Part shown: piece after piece, positions 9,600-17,754 of the stretch
Position numbering within the stretch: position 1 is the first letter of the stretch
Layout of the letters: the number at the start of each line of letters is the position of its first letter
Assembly (NCBI GenBank): GCA_021819105.1
Contig: JAKASK010000005.1
Location: 1 to 64,000 of the forward strand
Direction: 5' to 3'
Source: an archaeon
Lineage (GTDB): Archaea; Thermoproteota; Nitrososphaeria; Nitrososphaerales; Gagatemarchaeaceae
Length of the DNA stretch: 64,000 nucleotides
The notes under the pieces: generated by a model
What the model was told of the DNA's origin: nothing
What the model saw: the letters and a program-made list of their open reading frames with translations, nothing else
Database searches by the model: none
Translations under genes and position numbers: made by a program

Positions 9600-10337
9600 C
9601 TAGCCCTTCTTCCAGATCTTTCCGTCCTTCTCGTCTTCCTTCCTGAGGGCTTGCCCCTTGAGCTCGTTCTCCACTTCCGGGGGTTCTGCTATCATCCCGG
9701 CCGGGTTGGAGAGGAACGACCTCGCCAGCTGAAGCACCTGGGGCGCCCTGAACTTCTGCAGCCTGTGCGACATGCGGAAGTCGTAGCGAGGGTCCCTGGC
9801 CACGCTGTCCAGGACTTCCAGCCTGGACGTCCCTATGGCGTCTCGTAGGAGGTATCCGGCTTTGAGCTGGGTCACCATGTCGTCCTCGGCGTATATGACG
9901 AGGGTCGGCTTCCTCAGCTTCTGGAGCCTCGGGAGCTGCTCCGTGTCGTAGGCGCTGGCGACGAGGACCAGCGAGCTCACGCTGTCCGGCCATTGGAGGG
10001 CGACCTCAAGGGCCACCTGGCCCCCCCAGCCCCCTCCCATCAGCGCGGCCGAGCGAATCCCGAGCTTGTCCATGAAGTCGCGGAGCATCAGCGCCTGGGC
10101 CTTGTAGCCCGGGGTCTCGTCGGTCCTGGTCGACCTTCCGTGACCAAGAAGGTCAGGGATGATGAGCTTGCGCGAATCCCCCAGGGCCAGAAGGGGCTCC
10201 CAGACGCGCCAGTTCTCTCCGGGCTCGCTCCCATGGATGAGGACGAGCGGGTCGCCGCTCCCAGCACTGGCGTAGTTTACGGTGAATTCTCCGACTGAAA
10301 TCTGCTTCTCGGCAGGCTCCAACTTTGGCACACCCAA
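9600..10337 (-). CDS. Alpha/beta-hydrolase fold protein with no catalytic serine
   Basis: The 245-residue protein has the alpha/beta-hydrolase plan: an oxyanion-region HGSEPGENW near residue 35, GHGRST near 65, and the nucleophile elbow near 100. The elbow reads M-G-G-G-W-G-G, so the Ser of the usual G-x-S-x-G is Gly (residue 103). The acid position looks kept (YAEDDMV), but the region where the catalytic His should fall (ARDPRYDF) has no obvious candidate. I infer a non-hydrolytic binding protein or a dead enzyme. It starts at a TTG 34 bases after the adenosine deaminase-like gene and is probably the last gene of that operon. Confidence 0.75.
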   Translation of the reverse strand: MGVPKLEPAEKQISVGEFTVNYASAGSGDPLVLIHGSEPGENWRVWEPLLALGDSRKLIIPDLLGHGRSTRTDETPGYKAQALMLRDFMDKLGIRSAALMGGGWGGQVALEVALQWPDSVSSLVLVASAYDTEQLPRLQKLRKPTLVIYAEDDMVTQLKAGYLLRDAIGTSRLEVLDSVARDPRYDFRMSHRLQKFRAPQVLQLARSFLSNPAGMIAEPPEVENELKGQALRKEDEKDGKIWKKG

Positions 10338-10371
10338 TCGCTCGCCTTTTCAAGCCTTTTCCTTGACGCCG

Positions 10372-11355
10372 CTACCTTACGAACGACGCTTTGAAGGCGT
10401 CCCTGTTCGCTGCCAGCACTTCTGATTCGCTGAGCACCCCCTTCTCCATGAGGAAGCTGATTTCGCCGCGGAGGTTTGTCCGCAGCATTTCCGGCCCGTC
10501 TGTGTTGATGGTGAACCTTGTGCCGCTCTCCTTCAGCTTTTCGAAGACGCGTTTCAGCTCCGGCACCCCCTTCAGGACCCCAGTGTTGAGGTTGGAGGTG
10601 GGACAGACCTCCAGGACGGCTCCGCTCCTTTCGAGGAGTTCCATTGTCCGGCTGTCCTCGGTCGCCCTCACCCCGTGGCCGATCCGGTCCGGTTCGAGGT
10701 GCTCCAGCACCCTTCGCACCGAGTCGTGCCCTTCGTCCTCCCCCGCGTGGACCGTGAGCCCGAGCCCCTCCTTCCTTGCGCGCCTGTAGATGGAGGAGTA
10801 GCTCTCGTACCTGAACCCCTTTCTTGCCGGCCCTGCCATGTCGATGCCCACCACGCCCCTGTTCGAGAAGTGGATCGCCTTCTCGAGGAGGATTTCGTTC
10901 AGCTTGACGTCGAAGGTCCTGTCGAGGCAGACGATGAGGCCCGTCTTTACGGGGTACTCCAGCGAGGCCCTGTCGATTCCCCTCACCGCCGCCATCATGA
11001 TCTGGTCGAGGTCCTGCTCCCCTCCTCTGTTCCTCTTCATGGGGTTGAAGCGAAGCTCCATCAGGGTGATGTTGTTCTTCCGGTAACCGCCGGCGATGGT
11101 CTGGTAGACCGACCTCTCGATGGCCAGGGGGCTGGACTGGATGAGCTCAGTCCAGTGGAAGAGCGCCAGGTAGCCCTCGAAGGACTTCTCCTTGCCCCTG
11201 TCGACCGTCACGAGGTCGACGAACTTCCAGTATTCCTTTGTCGGGAGCCTGATCCCCTGGGCGTGGGCTATCTCCCACATCACCGCCGGGTCCACGGACC
11301 CCCCGAGGTGCACGTGCAGCTCCGCCAGCTCCGTCGAGGGACTGATGTTCTTCAT
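10372..11355 (-). CDS. Adenosine/adenine deaminase family amidohydrolase
   Basis: The 327-residue protein belongs to the metal-dependent adenosine deaminase family. Metal and catalytic motifs are HVHLGG (residues 14-19), TVHAGE, IGHGVR, CPTSN and INTDGP. Family members hydrolyse the 6-amino group of adenosine, adenine or related purines. The motif normally reads N-T/S-D-D-P; here the second Asp is Gly, so the exact substrate is uncertain. It follows guaA by six bases and so sits in a guaB-guaA operon, which fits purine interconversion: deamination yields hypoxanthine-type bases that feed IMP and then GMP synthesis. Confidence 0.85.
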   Translation of the reverse strand: MKNISPSTELAELHVHLGGSVDPAVMWEIAHAQGIRLPTKEYWKFVDLVTVDRGKEKSFEGYLALFHWTELIQSSPLAIERSVYQTIAGGYRKNNITLMELRFNPMKRNRGGEQDLDQIMMAAVRGIDRASLEYPVKTGLIVCLDRTFDVKLNEILLEKAIHFSNRGVVGIDMAGPARKGFRYESYSSIYRRARKEGLGLTVHAGEDEGHDSVRRVLEHLEPDRIGHGVRATEDSRTMELLERSGAVLEVCPTSNLNTGVLKGVPELKRVFEKLKESGTRFTINTDGPEMLRTNLRGEISFLMEKGVLSESEVLAANRDAFKASFVR

Positions 11356-11361
11356 CGGGGT

Positions 11362-12906
11362 TCACTGAGGCTCTATGGTCGCCGGGGGCTTGGAAGAGAT
11401 GGAGTACGCCACAGCCACGACGCCCGGGACTTCGTTGGTGATCCTGTCTGAGATCCTTTCGAGCGCTCCCGGGTCCACCCTGCTCCAGTCTGCCGTCATC
11501 GCGTCCACCGATTCCACGATCTTCACCGTCACCTGGTGACCGAGCTTCCGTTGGTCGCCCAGCACGCCGGTCAACAGGTCGTCTCCCACGAACGCGAACG
11601 CCTGCCATACCTTCGGATAGATCCCTTCCTCGTCCAGTACCTGCTCGACGATGGCGCTGGCTTCCCTGGCGATCCTCAGCTTCTCTCCGGTCACCTCCCC
11701 AACGACCCTTACTGCAAGCCCCGGCCCCGGGAATGGGTGCCTCTCCACGACCTCCTTCGGGAGACCTAGAAGTTTGCCGAGTTCCCTGACCTCGTCCTTG
11801 TAGAGCTCCCTCAGGGGCTCGACCAGCTCCATCGACAGGCCGGGCGGGAGGCCGCCGACGTTGTGGTGCGTCTTGATCACCGAGGCGGGCCCGGCCGACC
11901 TTCCGCTCTCGATCACGTCGGGGTACAGCGTCCCCTGGGCGAGGTAGCCGAAGGGGCCCCTCGTCCTTGCAAACTCCTCGAAAACGTCAGCAAACACCCT
12001 GCCCGTTATCTTCCTCTTCTGCTCGGGGTCCGAGACGCCGGCCAGTGACTTCAGGAACCTGTCCGAAGCGTCCACGAACTCGACCCTCACGCCGAGCCCC
12101 CGACCAAGGAGCTCTCCAACATTCGCAGCCTCCCCCTTCCTCAGCAGCCCCGTGTCGATGAACACGCACTGGAGCCTGTCCGCGATCGCCCTGTTCAGGA
12201 GGGCCGCGGTCACCGAGGAGTCTACTCCGCCGGATACGGCGCACAGGACCCGCCCTTCGAGCTTCGACAGCGACCCGACAGAGTCTCTGAGGAACCCCTC
12301 CATGCTCCATCTCTTCGCGGCGCCGCACACGCCGAACACGAAGTTCGAAAGCACCTCATGTCCCCGCTCGGTGTGCGACACCTCGGGGTGAAACTGCACC
12401 CCGTACTGGCGGGCGCCCACGAGCCTCACGGCGGCGTAGGGTGACCCCTCGCTGGCCGCCAGGACCTCCATCGAAGGGGGTATGCTCGTGGCCGAGTCGG
12501 AGTGGCTCATCCAGCAGATGAGCCTGTCCTCGAGGCCGTCAAAGAGGCCCCCTCCGTCGATGACCTTCAGGTTGGACCTGCCATACTCTCTGCTCTCCGA
12601 CCTCACGACGTCGCCGCCGTGCGCCTTGACCATGAGCTGGTAGCCGTAGCAGATCCCCAGCACCGGGAGCTTACCCTGGAACAGCGCAGGGTCCGCCTTG
12701 GGCGCGCCCTCCGCGTAGACGCTCGCGGGCCCCCCCGAAAGGACCACCCCCGCGACCTTCATCCTTTCGAGCTCCTCCAGCTTGGTGCCGTGGGGGAGGA
12801 GCTCTGAGTATACCCCGAGCGAGCGAATCCTCCTGCAGATGAGGTGCGCGTACTGCCCGCCGAAGTCGAGGACGGCGACGCCTCCGGCCAGGTCGGGCGC
12901 CGTCAC
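11362..12906 (-). CDS. guaA: GMP synthase (glutamine-hydrolysing)
   Basis: The 514-residue enzyme converts XMP to GMP using glutamine and ATP. The N-terminal glutamine amidotransferase domain shows FGGQYAHL, the nucleophile elbow GICYGYQ and VQFHPEV. The ATP pyrophosphatase domain has the P-loop AVSGGVDSSVTA, and a C-terminal dimerisation domain follows. The two activities are on one chain, unlike the two-subunit form of many euryarchaea. I place the start at the GTG at 12906: it overlaps the guaB stop in a GTGA arrangement and puts the conserved first strand (VAVLDFGGQ) near the N-terminus. A longer frame reaches 12984 but would lie entirely over guaB coding sequence. Confidence 0.94.
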   Translation of the reverse strand: MTAPDLAGGVAVLDFGGQYAHLICRRIRSLGVYSELLPHGTKLEELERMKVAGVVLSGGPASVYAEGAPKADPALFQGKLPVLGICYGYQLMVKAHGGDVVRSESREYGRSNLKVIDGGGLFDGLEDRLICWMSHSDSATSIPPSMEVLAASEGSPYAAVRLVGARQYGVQFHPEVSHTERGHEVLSNFVFGVCGAAKRWSMEGFLRDSVGSLSKLEGRVLCAVSGGVDSSVTAALLNRAIADRLQCVFIDTGLLRKGEAANVGELLGRGLGVRVEFVDASDRFLKSLAGVSDPEQKRKITGRVFADVFEEFARTRGPFGYLAQGTLYPDVIESGRSAGPASVIKTHHNVGGLPPGLSMELVEPLRELYKDEVRELGKLLGLPKEVVERHPFPGPGLAVRVVGEVTGEKLRIAREASAIVEQVLDEEGIYPKVWQAFAFVGDDLLTGVLGDQRKLGHQVTVKIVESVDAMTADWSRVDPGALERISDRITNEVPGVVAVAYSISSKPPATIEPQ

Positions 12907-14066
12907 TTCTTCACCTCGAGCGAATGCGCCCCCAGCTCCGTAGCGCCTGCTGGGGTCACCAGCCCGAATGATGCCCTGCTCCACATGTTTTGGACGCTCG
13001 ATGCCCCTGCGTACCCGAACGCCGCCCTCAGCCCGTTCTCCATGTTGGCTACTACTTTCTGTGCCTTCCCGACGCAGGGGACGAACGCTTCAACCCCCTC
13101 GTCCAGTCCCTTTGCGGGGACGCTGTAGCGGTCGACGGCGAACCTGACCTTCCGTGCGGCTGCGCTGGCCATGCCCCGGTGCGTCTTGTATCTAACCCCA
13201 CCCCTTACGACTACCTTGCTCGGCGCCTCGTCCGTCCCGGCCAGCATCGACCCGAGCATTACCGTCGACGCGCCCGCTGCGAAGGCGAGCGCCGCATCCC
13301 CCGGACCCCGGACCCCGCCGTCCGCGATCACAGGGATCTCCGCCTTCCTCTCCTGGAGGGCGGTGGCTACCTCGGCCACGGCGTACAGCGTCGGCGCCCC
13401 TACGCGGGTGACCTCCGACGTGATGCAGATAGACCCAGACCCAATCCCTGCCCTGAACCCGTCCACCCTGGGGAGCTCGTCGAGGATGTCGAGGGCAGCC
13501 TTGCTCGTCCCCACGTTACCTGCGACGAAGTCGGCGCTCAGGTCAGGGACGAGCCTCCTGGCGGCGTCCATCACTTTTGTCGTGTGGAAGTGCGCGACGT
13601 CGGCCACCAGGAAGTCGGCCACGCGGTCAAGTGCGACGCATCGCTCCCTGTCGAGCGGGGAGACGGAGGCGCCCACGAGGGGCCTCCCTCTGTCGTCGAT
13701 GCTCGCCGCCTCGACCTTCGCTGACTTTACCTTCTTCGCCTGTTCCACCTGCCTGCCTATGGGCATGTTTCGGTGGATGGTCCCCGCCCCGCCGAGCTTC
13801 GCCATCTCCAGCGCAAGGTTCCACTCCGTCACCGTGTCCATGGGAGACGAGACGAGGGGGACCTTGAGCCTGATGTTCCTCGTCAGCTTGGAGGAGAGCG
13901 CTATCTCGCCGGGCTCGACTTCGCTCCGCCCCGGAAGCAGTATGAAATCCCTGAAGGTGAATACGTTCCGCGCCCCATTCAGCTTGGAGAGAAAACCGCT
14001 TGGCAAGGTGGTGGCCTTGCCGAAGTTGGGATTCTGGTTAGGTATATCAACGCTCCCACGGGTCAC
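12903..14066 (-). CDS. guaB: IMP dehydrogenase lacking CBS domains
   Basis: The enzyme oxidises IMP to XMP with NAD+, the step before GuaA. From the GTG at 14066 it is 387 residues. The N-terminal block LPGRSEV...VSSPMDTVTE, the catalytic cysteine loop GSGSICITS, the phosphate-binding DGGVRGPGD and MLGSMLAG are all present. The CBS pair normally inserted after the second strand is missing: IHRNMPIG runs almost directly into the core. GMP reductase also lacks CBS domains, but the N-terminal block and the overlap with guaA favour IMP dehydrogenase. The frame stays open upstream to about 14306, but that extension has no family resemblance and overlaps the divergent hydrolase gene. Confidence 0.88.
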   Translation of the reverse strand: MTRGSVDIPNQNPNFGKATTLPSGFLSKLNGARNVFTFRDFILLPGRSEVEPGEIALSSKLTRNIRLKVPLVSSPMDTVTEWNLALEMAKLGGAGTIHRNMPIGRQVEQAKKVKSAKVEAASIDDRGRPLVGASVSPLDRERCVALDRVADFLVADVAHFHTTKVMDAARRLVPDLSADFVAGNVGTSKAALDILDELPRVDGFRAGIGSGSICITSEVTRVGAPTLYAVAEVATALQERKAEIPVIADGGVRGPGDAALAFAAGASTVMLGSMLAGTDEAPSKVVVRGGVRYKTHRGMASAAARKVRFAVDRYSVPAKGLDEGVEAFVPCVGKAQKVVANMENGLRAAFGYAGASSVQNMWSRASFGLVTPAGATELGAHSLEVKK

Positions 14067-14163
14067 TAATTGTTGACCGCGTCCGGACAGTTTCAGCGAA
14101 CCCTCCGCCGTGGCGCAGGGGCCCTCTCCTGTGGCTAAATACCGGAAGTTGATGGGTTCCTCG

Positions 14164-14865
14164 ATGACAAAGTTCGTGCTGATACCCGGTGCCTGGCTCG
14201 GCGCCTGGGCATGGAAACCCGTCGTCTCCAACCTCGAGAAGGAGGGGCACTCGGCATATCCGGTGACACTGACAGGGATGGGCGAGCGGGTCCACCTGGC
14301 CACCAAGGACGTGGGCCTGGAGACGGCCGTTCAGGACGTCCTCAACATGATAAAGTACAACGAGCTCGACGACTTCGTGCTCGTGGGCCACAGCTTCGCA
14401 GGAAAGGTGGCCGCCGTCGTCGCAGACCGAGCCCACGACAGGGTGAAGAAGGTGGTCTATCTCGACTCGTTCAGGCCTGATAAGGTCGATACGCCTCAGG
14501 GAGGGTTCGACCCCACAAGAGAGTTCGGCGCCCAACCTCCGGGCGCGTTCGCGGTGCCGCTGAGCGAGGAGACTGTGGACCGCATAGGCAAGGACGTGAA
14601 GGGGGCAGCCAGGACCCGGATGATGTCGCTCGCCACTCCTTGGCCCATGAAGATGGCCATGGACGCCCTCACCCTGTCAAAGAACTACGACTGGGCAAAG
14701 GAGACATACGTCTTCTGCACCCTCTCTGGGGACCCTGTGGACGAAATAGTCGCCGGCAAATGGGGGGAGCTCAACGGCCCCTACAAGCTGATGGAGACCG
14801 GCCACTGGCCCATGGTGACCAAGCCGGAAGAGACCGCGCAGAACCTGGTGGCCCTTTCAAAGTAG
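14164..14865 (+). CDS. Alpha/beta-hydrolase, esterase/hydroxynitrile lyase-like
   Basis: The 233-residue protein begins with the strand FVLIPGAWLGAWAW typical of plant methylesterase, hydroxynitrile lyase and EstC-like hydrolases. The nucleophile elbow is GHSFAG (Ser77) and the catalytic His lies in TGHWPM near the C-terminus, so the enzyme looks active. Its substrate cannot be read from the sequence; small esters are usual for the group. I chose the ATG at 14164 because a TATA-like box (GCTAAATAC, about 14133-14141) lies about 27 bases upstream and because the family starts at this strand. Longer starts at 14110 and 14152 are possible. Confidence 0.85.
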   Translation: MTKFVLIPGAWLGAWAWKPVVSNLEKEGHSAYPVTLTGMGERVHLATKDVGLETAVQDVLNMIKYNELDDFVLVGHSFAGKVAAVVADRAHDRVKKVVYLDSFRPDKVDTPQGGFDPTREFGAQPPGAFAVPLSEETVDRIGKDVKGAARTRMMSLATPWPMKMAMDALTLSKNYDWAKETYVFCTLSGDPVDEIVAGKWGELNGPYKLMETGHWPMVTKPEETAQNLVALSK

Positions 14866-14943
14866 CTTCCTCGAGGGCGGCGAAGCAGATGGAGCAGGCG
14901 TCCACAACCGTTAATAGGCCTGAGAGGGCTTTTTGGGGCGGAG

Positions 14944-15114
14944 TTGCCCAAGGACCCCGGGTCGATATTCGGCGGGCTCTTCAACGTCTGCGTCAGCGAC
15001 GAGTATCTTAGGGAGCGGAAGATCCTCACGGAAGGGGTCATCTTCGCCTTTCTCGGGCTGGTGAGCAGCTTCGTGACCGCCTACGTGCTGTCAGCGGCGG
15101 GCCTCCTGCTCTAA
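14944..15114 (+). CDS. Small predicted membrane protein, 56 residues
   Basis: This short frame runs from a TTG at 14944 to a TAA. The product has a polar N-terminal half with charged residues (DEYLRERK) and one hydrophobic C-terminal segment, a single membrane helix ending in LLL. A TATA-like box (GTTAATAG, about 14910-14917) is centred some 30 bases upstream, the same spacing as at other genes here, which supports real expression from a leaderless transcript. I do not recognise a family. The topology resembles small tail-anchored proteins such as SecE or Sec61-beta, but no family signature is visible. Confidence 0.55.
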   Translation: MPKDPGSIFGGLFNVCVSDEYLRERKILTEGVIFAFLGLVSSFVTAYVLSAAGLLL

Positions 15115-15176
15115 ACATTTCAACCAAGCCGTAAAGTAATACTGTCCACGGCCAATTTACCGACTCTGAGGATGAT

Positions 15177-15404
15177 ATGGTCCATCGAAACAGCATGGGA
15201 AGAAAACTCGTACTGTTCGGATTCTGGCTCCTGGGTTACGCCCTAGGTTTCTTCGCCTGGCTCGTCAGGGCCCCGGTGATCTCGTTCATCGAGAACTTCG
15301 GGATCAACGCTGACGCCGCAGGCGCGCTCATAACCGGCTTCGCCGGGTCTCTGGTGATGCTGGTGGGCGTGATCATGTGGAGCTACCTGTCAGGTTCGAG
15401 CTAG
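15177..15404 (+). CDS. Small membrane protein with two predicted helices
   Basis: The 75-residue product has two hydrophobic segments, about residues 11-33 and 49-70, joined by a short loop with a few acidic residues. The second ATG at 15195 is also possible and would begin MGRKLVL. A/T-rich stretches at about 15131-15142 and 15153-15160 could serve as the promoter for either start. I do not recognise the family. It lies alone between the upstream 56-residue membrane protein and a convergent methyltransferase. Confidence 0.6.
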   Translation: MVHRNSMGRKLVLFGFWLLGYALGFFAWLVRAPVISFIENFGINADAAGALITGFAGSLVMLVGVIMWSYLSGSS

Positions 15405-15479
15405 GACGCAGGTATCAGAGCGTAGAGCGGGAAGCTCGACCCTGCTCGCGCTCCCGCATTTTCTCTGCCTATGCAGCTC

Positions 15480-16505
15480 TCAGGGAGCCAGGGTTGGAGC
15501 TCCTTCGATGAGGTCCAGCGACTTCCCCGTCTTCACTATCTTCGACACCGCGAGGCCCGCCTCGGCGAAGAGGCTTCTCCACTCCCGCTCGGTCCTCTCC
15601 ATCCCTCCCAGCATGAAGAGCATCGTCAGGTCCCGCTCCTTGGCGAAGGACGGCGCATCCCCCTCGGGGATGACCGCCTCGACGACGAGCACCCTCCCCC
15701 CGTCCGCCATGGCCTTCCTGCAGTTCAGAAGGATCGCCTTCGCATCTTCGTCCGACCAGTCGTGGAGGACCCTGGAAAGGACGTACACGTCCCCGCCAGG
15801 AGGCACGGCGTCGAAGAACGAACCGCTGACCACCTGGCAGCGGCCGCCCACCCCCGCCCCCTCAAGGTAGGCCCTCGCCTCCGCGACCCCCTGGGGGAGG
15901 TCGTACAGCACCCCCTTCAGCGCCGGGTTGGCGGCCAAGACCTTCGCGATGAGCGTCCCCTGCCCGCCCCCCACGTCCACGACGAGTGTCTTGCTTGTGA
16001 AGTCGTATGACTCCAGGGCGTCCCCTCCCCTCCTGAGCCCCTGGGCCATGAACAGGTTGAATGCCCTGCTCGCCTCAGGGTTCTCAGCCAGGTACTCGAA
16101 ATGACTCTTCCCATAGAGGTACCTGAAGGCGACCTCTCCGGTCCTGACGGTATGCAGGAGCTCCCCTGCCGCCCTGTAGCTTTCTTCGCCGACAGAAATC
16201 GCGAAGTACCGCAGCGAGTCCGGGACGTCCGTCCGAAGGAGCTGGCCGACAGGGGTGAGCCCGAACCTGTCGGAGGTGTCTTGGGTGAAGACCCCCTGGG
16301 CCGCGAGGGCCCTCATCACGCGGAAGAGGGGACGCTGTTGCACCCCGAGCTCGTTCGCCAGTTCCTTGCACCGCGCTGGTCCCCTGACCAGGAGGTCAGC
16401 CACCCCAAGCTTTGCGACGACGTACAGCGCCTGGGTGTTGCGGTATCCAAATGTCATCTTCGTGATGGCGTCGGTCGGCGACTCGGAGCCCACCGGCAAG
16501 TTCAT
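15480..16505 (-). CDS. SAM-dependent O-methyltransferase, plant/actinobacterial type 2 family
   Basis: The 341-residue protein has the two-domain layout of the O-methyltransferase family that includes hydroxyindole and carminomycin O-methyltransferases. An N-terminal helical dimerisation/winged-helix domain (about residues 1-110, with ADLLVRGPARCKELANELGV) is followed by a Rossmann domain with the SAM motif VVDVGGGQGTL near residue 174. Downstream come the expected acidic motif DLPQGV and HDWSDEDA, where the general-base His usually lies. The methyl acceptor is unknown; in archaea such genes may act on quinones, phenolics or secondary metabolites. A TATA-like box centred near 16532 fits the ATG at 16505. 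Confidence 0.85.
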   Translation of the reverse strand: MNLPVGSESPTDAITKMTFGYRNTQALYVVAKLGVADLLVRGPARCKELANELGVQQRPLFRVMRALAAQGVFTQDTSDRFGLTPVGQLLRTDVPDSLRYFAISVGEESYRAAGELLHTVRTGEVAFRYLYGKSHFEYLAENPEASRAFNLFMAQGLRRGGDALESYDFTSKTLVVDVGGGQGTLIAKVLAANPALKGVLYDLPQGVAEARAYLEGAGVGGRCQVVSGSFFDAVPPGGDVYVLSRVLHDWSDEDAKAILLNCRKAMADGGRVLVVEAVIPEGDAPSFAKERDLTMLFMLGGMERTEREWRSLFAEAGLAVSKIVKTGKSLDLIEGAPTLAP

Positions 16506-16612
16506 CTGAAGCCTGGCCAGTCTGACTGATTAGGTTTCCGGGGCCCGTCCTGCGGAGCGGGCGGGACCCTGCGGTCCCCGGGTGCGGCTTGCTGCCCTGG
16601 CGAGCCTCGCCG

Positions 16613-17014
16613 CTATCTTGGGGTCAGGGCGACCACCGGGATGACCCTCTTTGTATTCCGCTCGTAGTCCCCGAACTGCGGATAAAGTGAGGCTTGGCGA
16701 GCATAGTGCCTGTCCCTTTCCGCCCTTTCGAGCTCTTCGGCATGAACCTTGATGGTCTCGTCTCCCACTTCGATCTCCACGTCCGGGTGCGCCCTCAGGT
16801 TGTGGTACCAATCGGGATTGCGTAGGTGCCCTCCCTTCGTTGCGAAGATCAGGTAGCGGTCCCCGTCTTTGAGGTACATGACCGGGTTGACCCTCTGCCT
16901 GCCTGTCCGCGCTCCTCTGTGGTGAAGGAGAAGGAGCGGCGCCCCCTTGAAGTTCCCTCCCACCTTCCCGTGGTTCTTGCGGAACTCTTCAATGACCCCC
17001 TCGTTCCAGCTCAT
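16613..17014 (-). CDS. F420-dependent nitroreductase (Ddn)-family oxidoreductase
   Basis: The product belongs to the deazaflavin (F420)-dependent nitroreductase family, split beta-barrel proteins typified by mycobacterial Ddn. The N-terminal signature KVGGNFKGAPLLLLHHRGARTG and the later HLRNPDWYHNLRAHPDVEIEVG are characteristic; the latter is shared with F420-binding members. I use the ATG at 17014 (133 residues, MSWNEGVIEEF) because family members begin at this helix; an ATG at 17047 would add 11 residues. It lies just downstream of a dihydrofolate reductase-like gene on the same strand and is probably co-transcribed. Electron acceptor unknown. Confidence 0.85.
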   Translation of the reverse strand: MSWNEGVIEEFRKNHGKVGGNFKGAPLLLLHHRGARTGRQRVNPVMYLKDGDRYLIFATKGGHLRNPDWYHNLRAHPDVEIEVGDETIKVHAEELERAERDRHYARQASLYPQFGDYERNTKRVIPVVALTPR

Positions 17015-17067
17015 GGCCCGGAAGTCCAGGGGGGTGCAAAAATCCACCGGGGACCAGCCAAGGTCCC

Positions 17068-17631
17068 TCAGCGCGCCGGGTCATAGTGCAGCGCCAGGAC
17101 GCCGTTTTGGAACGGCCTGGCGGAGACCAGCTTGAGCGGATGCCTCGCGTCGGGGTCCGAGAAGAGCGGCCTGCCTGCACCCAGTATGATCGGGCGGACC
17201 CGGATGCGGTACTCGTCCACTAGCCCGCCCCTGACCAGGGCCGAAACAAGGGTCCCGCTCCCGACGACGACCATGTCCTTTCCGGGTTCCTGCTTGAGTT
17301 TGGCGACGGTCGCGACCGGGTCTTCGCGGACCAGCTTCGCGGGCTTCCAGGGGGTGTCTGCGAGCGTGCGCGAGAAGACGATCTTCATCGTCCCGTTAAG
17401 TTGCCCGATGATCTCGGCGTCGAAGCCACCCGGGCTCGGGGACGCCTTCGGCCAGAAGCCGCTGAAATCCTGGTAGGTGACCCGCCCATACAGCATGGTG
17501 TCGACCCTGCGGAGTATCTCCTTGGACCACTCTATCTCGTCCTGGTCGAAATCAAACCAGTCGATCTCGCCCTTTGGGCTGGTGTAGTATCCGTCAAGCG
17601 AGATTATGGTGTCGAGGATTACCTTTCGCAT
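17068..17631 (-). CDS. Dihydrofolate reductase/RibD-C family protein
   Basis: The 187-residue protein matches the RibD C-terminal/dihydrofolate reductase-like family: an N-terminal strand with ISLDGYY, MLYGRVTYQDFSGFWP, then the NADP-binding strand MVVVGSGTLVSALV and a C-terminal RPIILGAGRPLF. Such proteins reduce pteridine- or flavin-precursor-like substrates with NADPH, but many have no known substrate. It is shorter and more divergent than classical FolA, so I avoid a gene symbol. A TATA-like CCTTAAGC centred at about 17657 suits the ATG at 17631. The downstream F420-type oxidoreductase gene suggests a small redox operon. Confidence 0.85.
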   Translation of the reverse strand: MRKVILDTIISLDGYYTSPKGEIDWFDFDQDEIEWSKEILRRVDTMLYGRVTYQDFSGFWPKASPSPGGFDAEIIGQLNGTMKIVFSRTLADTPWKPAKLVREDPVATVAKLKQEPGKDMVVVGSGTLVSALVRGGLVDEYRIRVRPIILGAGRPLFSDPDARHPLKLVSARPFQNGVLALHYDPAR

Positions 17632-17706
17632 GACGAGGGTTGCATGGCTGGAGCCTTAAGCTCATCTCTCCGGCGACACATCAAATGTCCCTTTCACCTC
17701 GCTAAC

Positions 17707-17714
17707 CTTATATA
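17707..17714 (+). promoter_or_regulatory. TATA box of the EF-1-alpha gene
   Basis: CTTATATA lies in the spacer before the elongation factor gene. A start site about 26 bases downstream would fall near 17737 and give a leader of about 18 bases. This is one of the clearest archaeal TATA boxes in the window. An AAGGA motif precedes the ATG by about 10 bases and could serve as a Shine-Dalgarno site. Confidence 0.7.
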
Positions 17715-17754
17715 CGCTCGGGGAGGGTCGTTTCATTGTAAGGAACGAGCTAGT

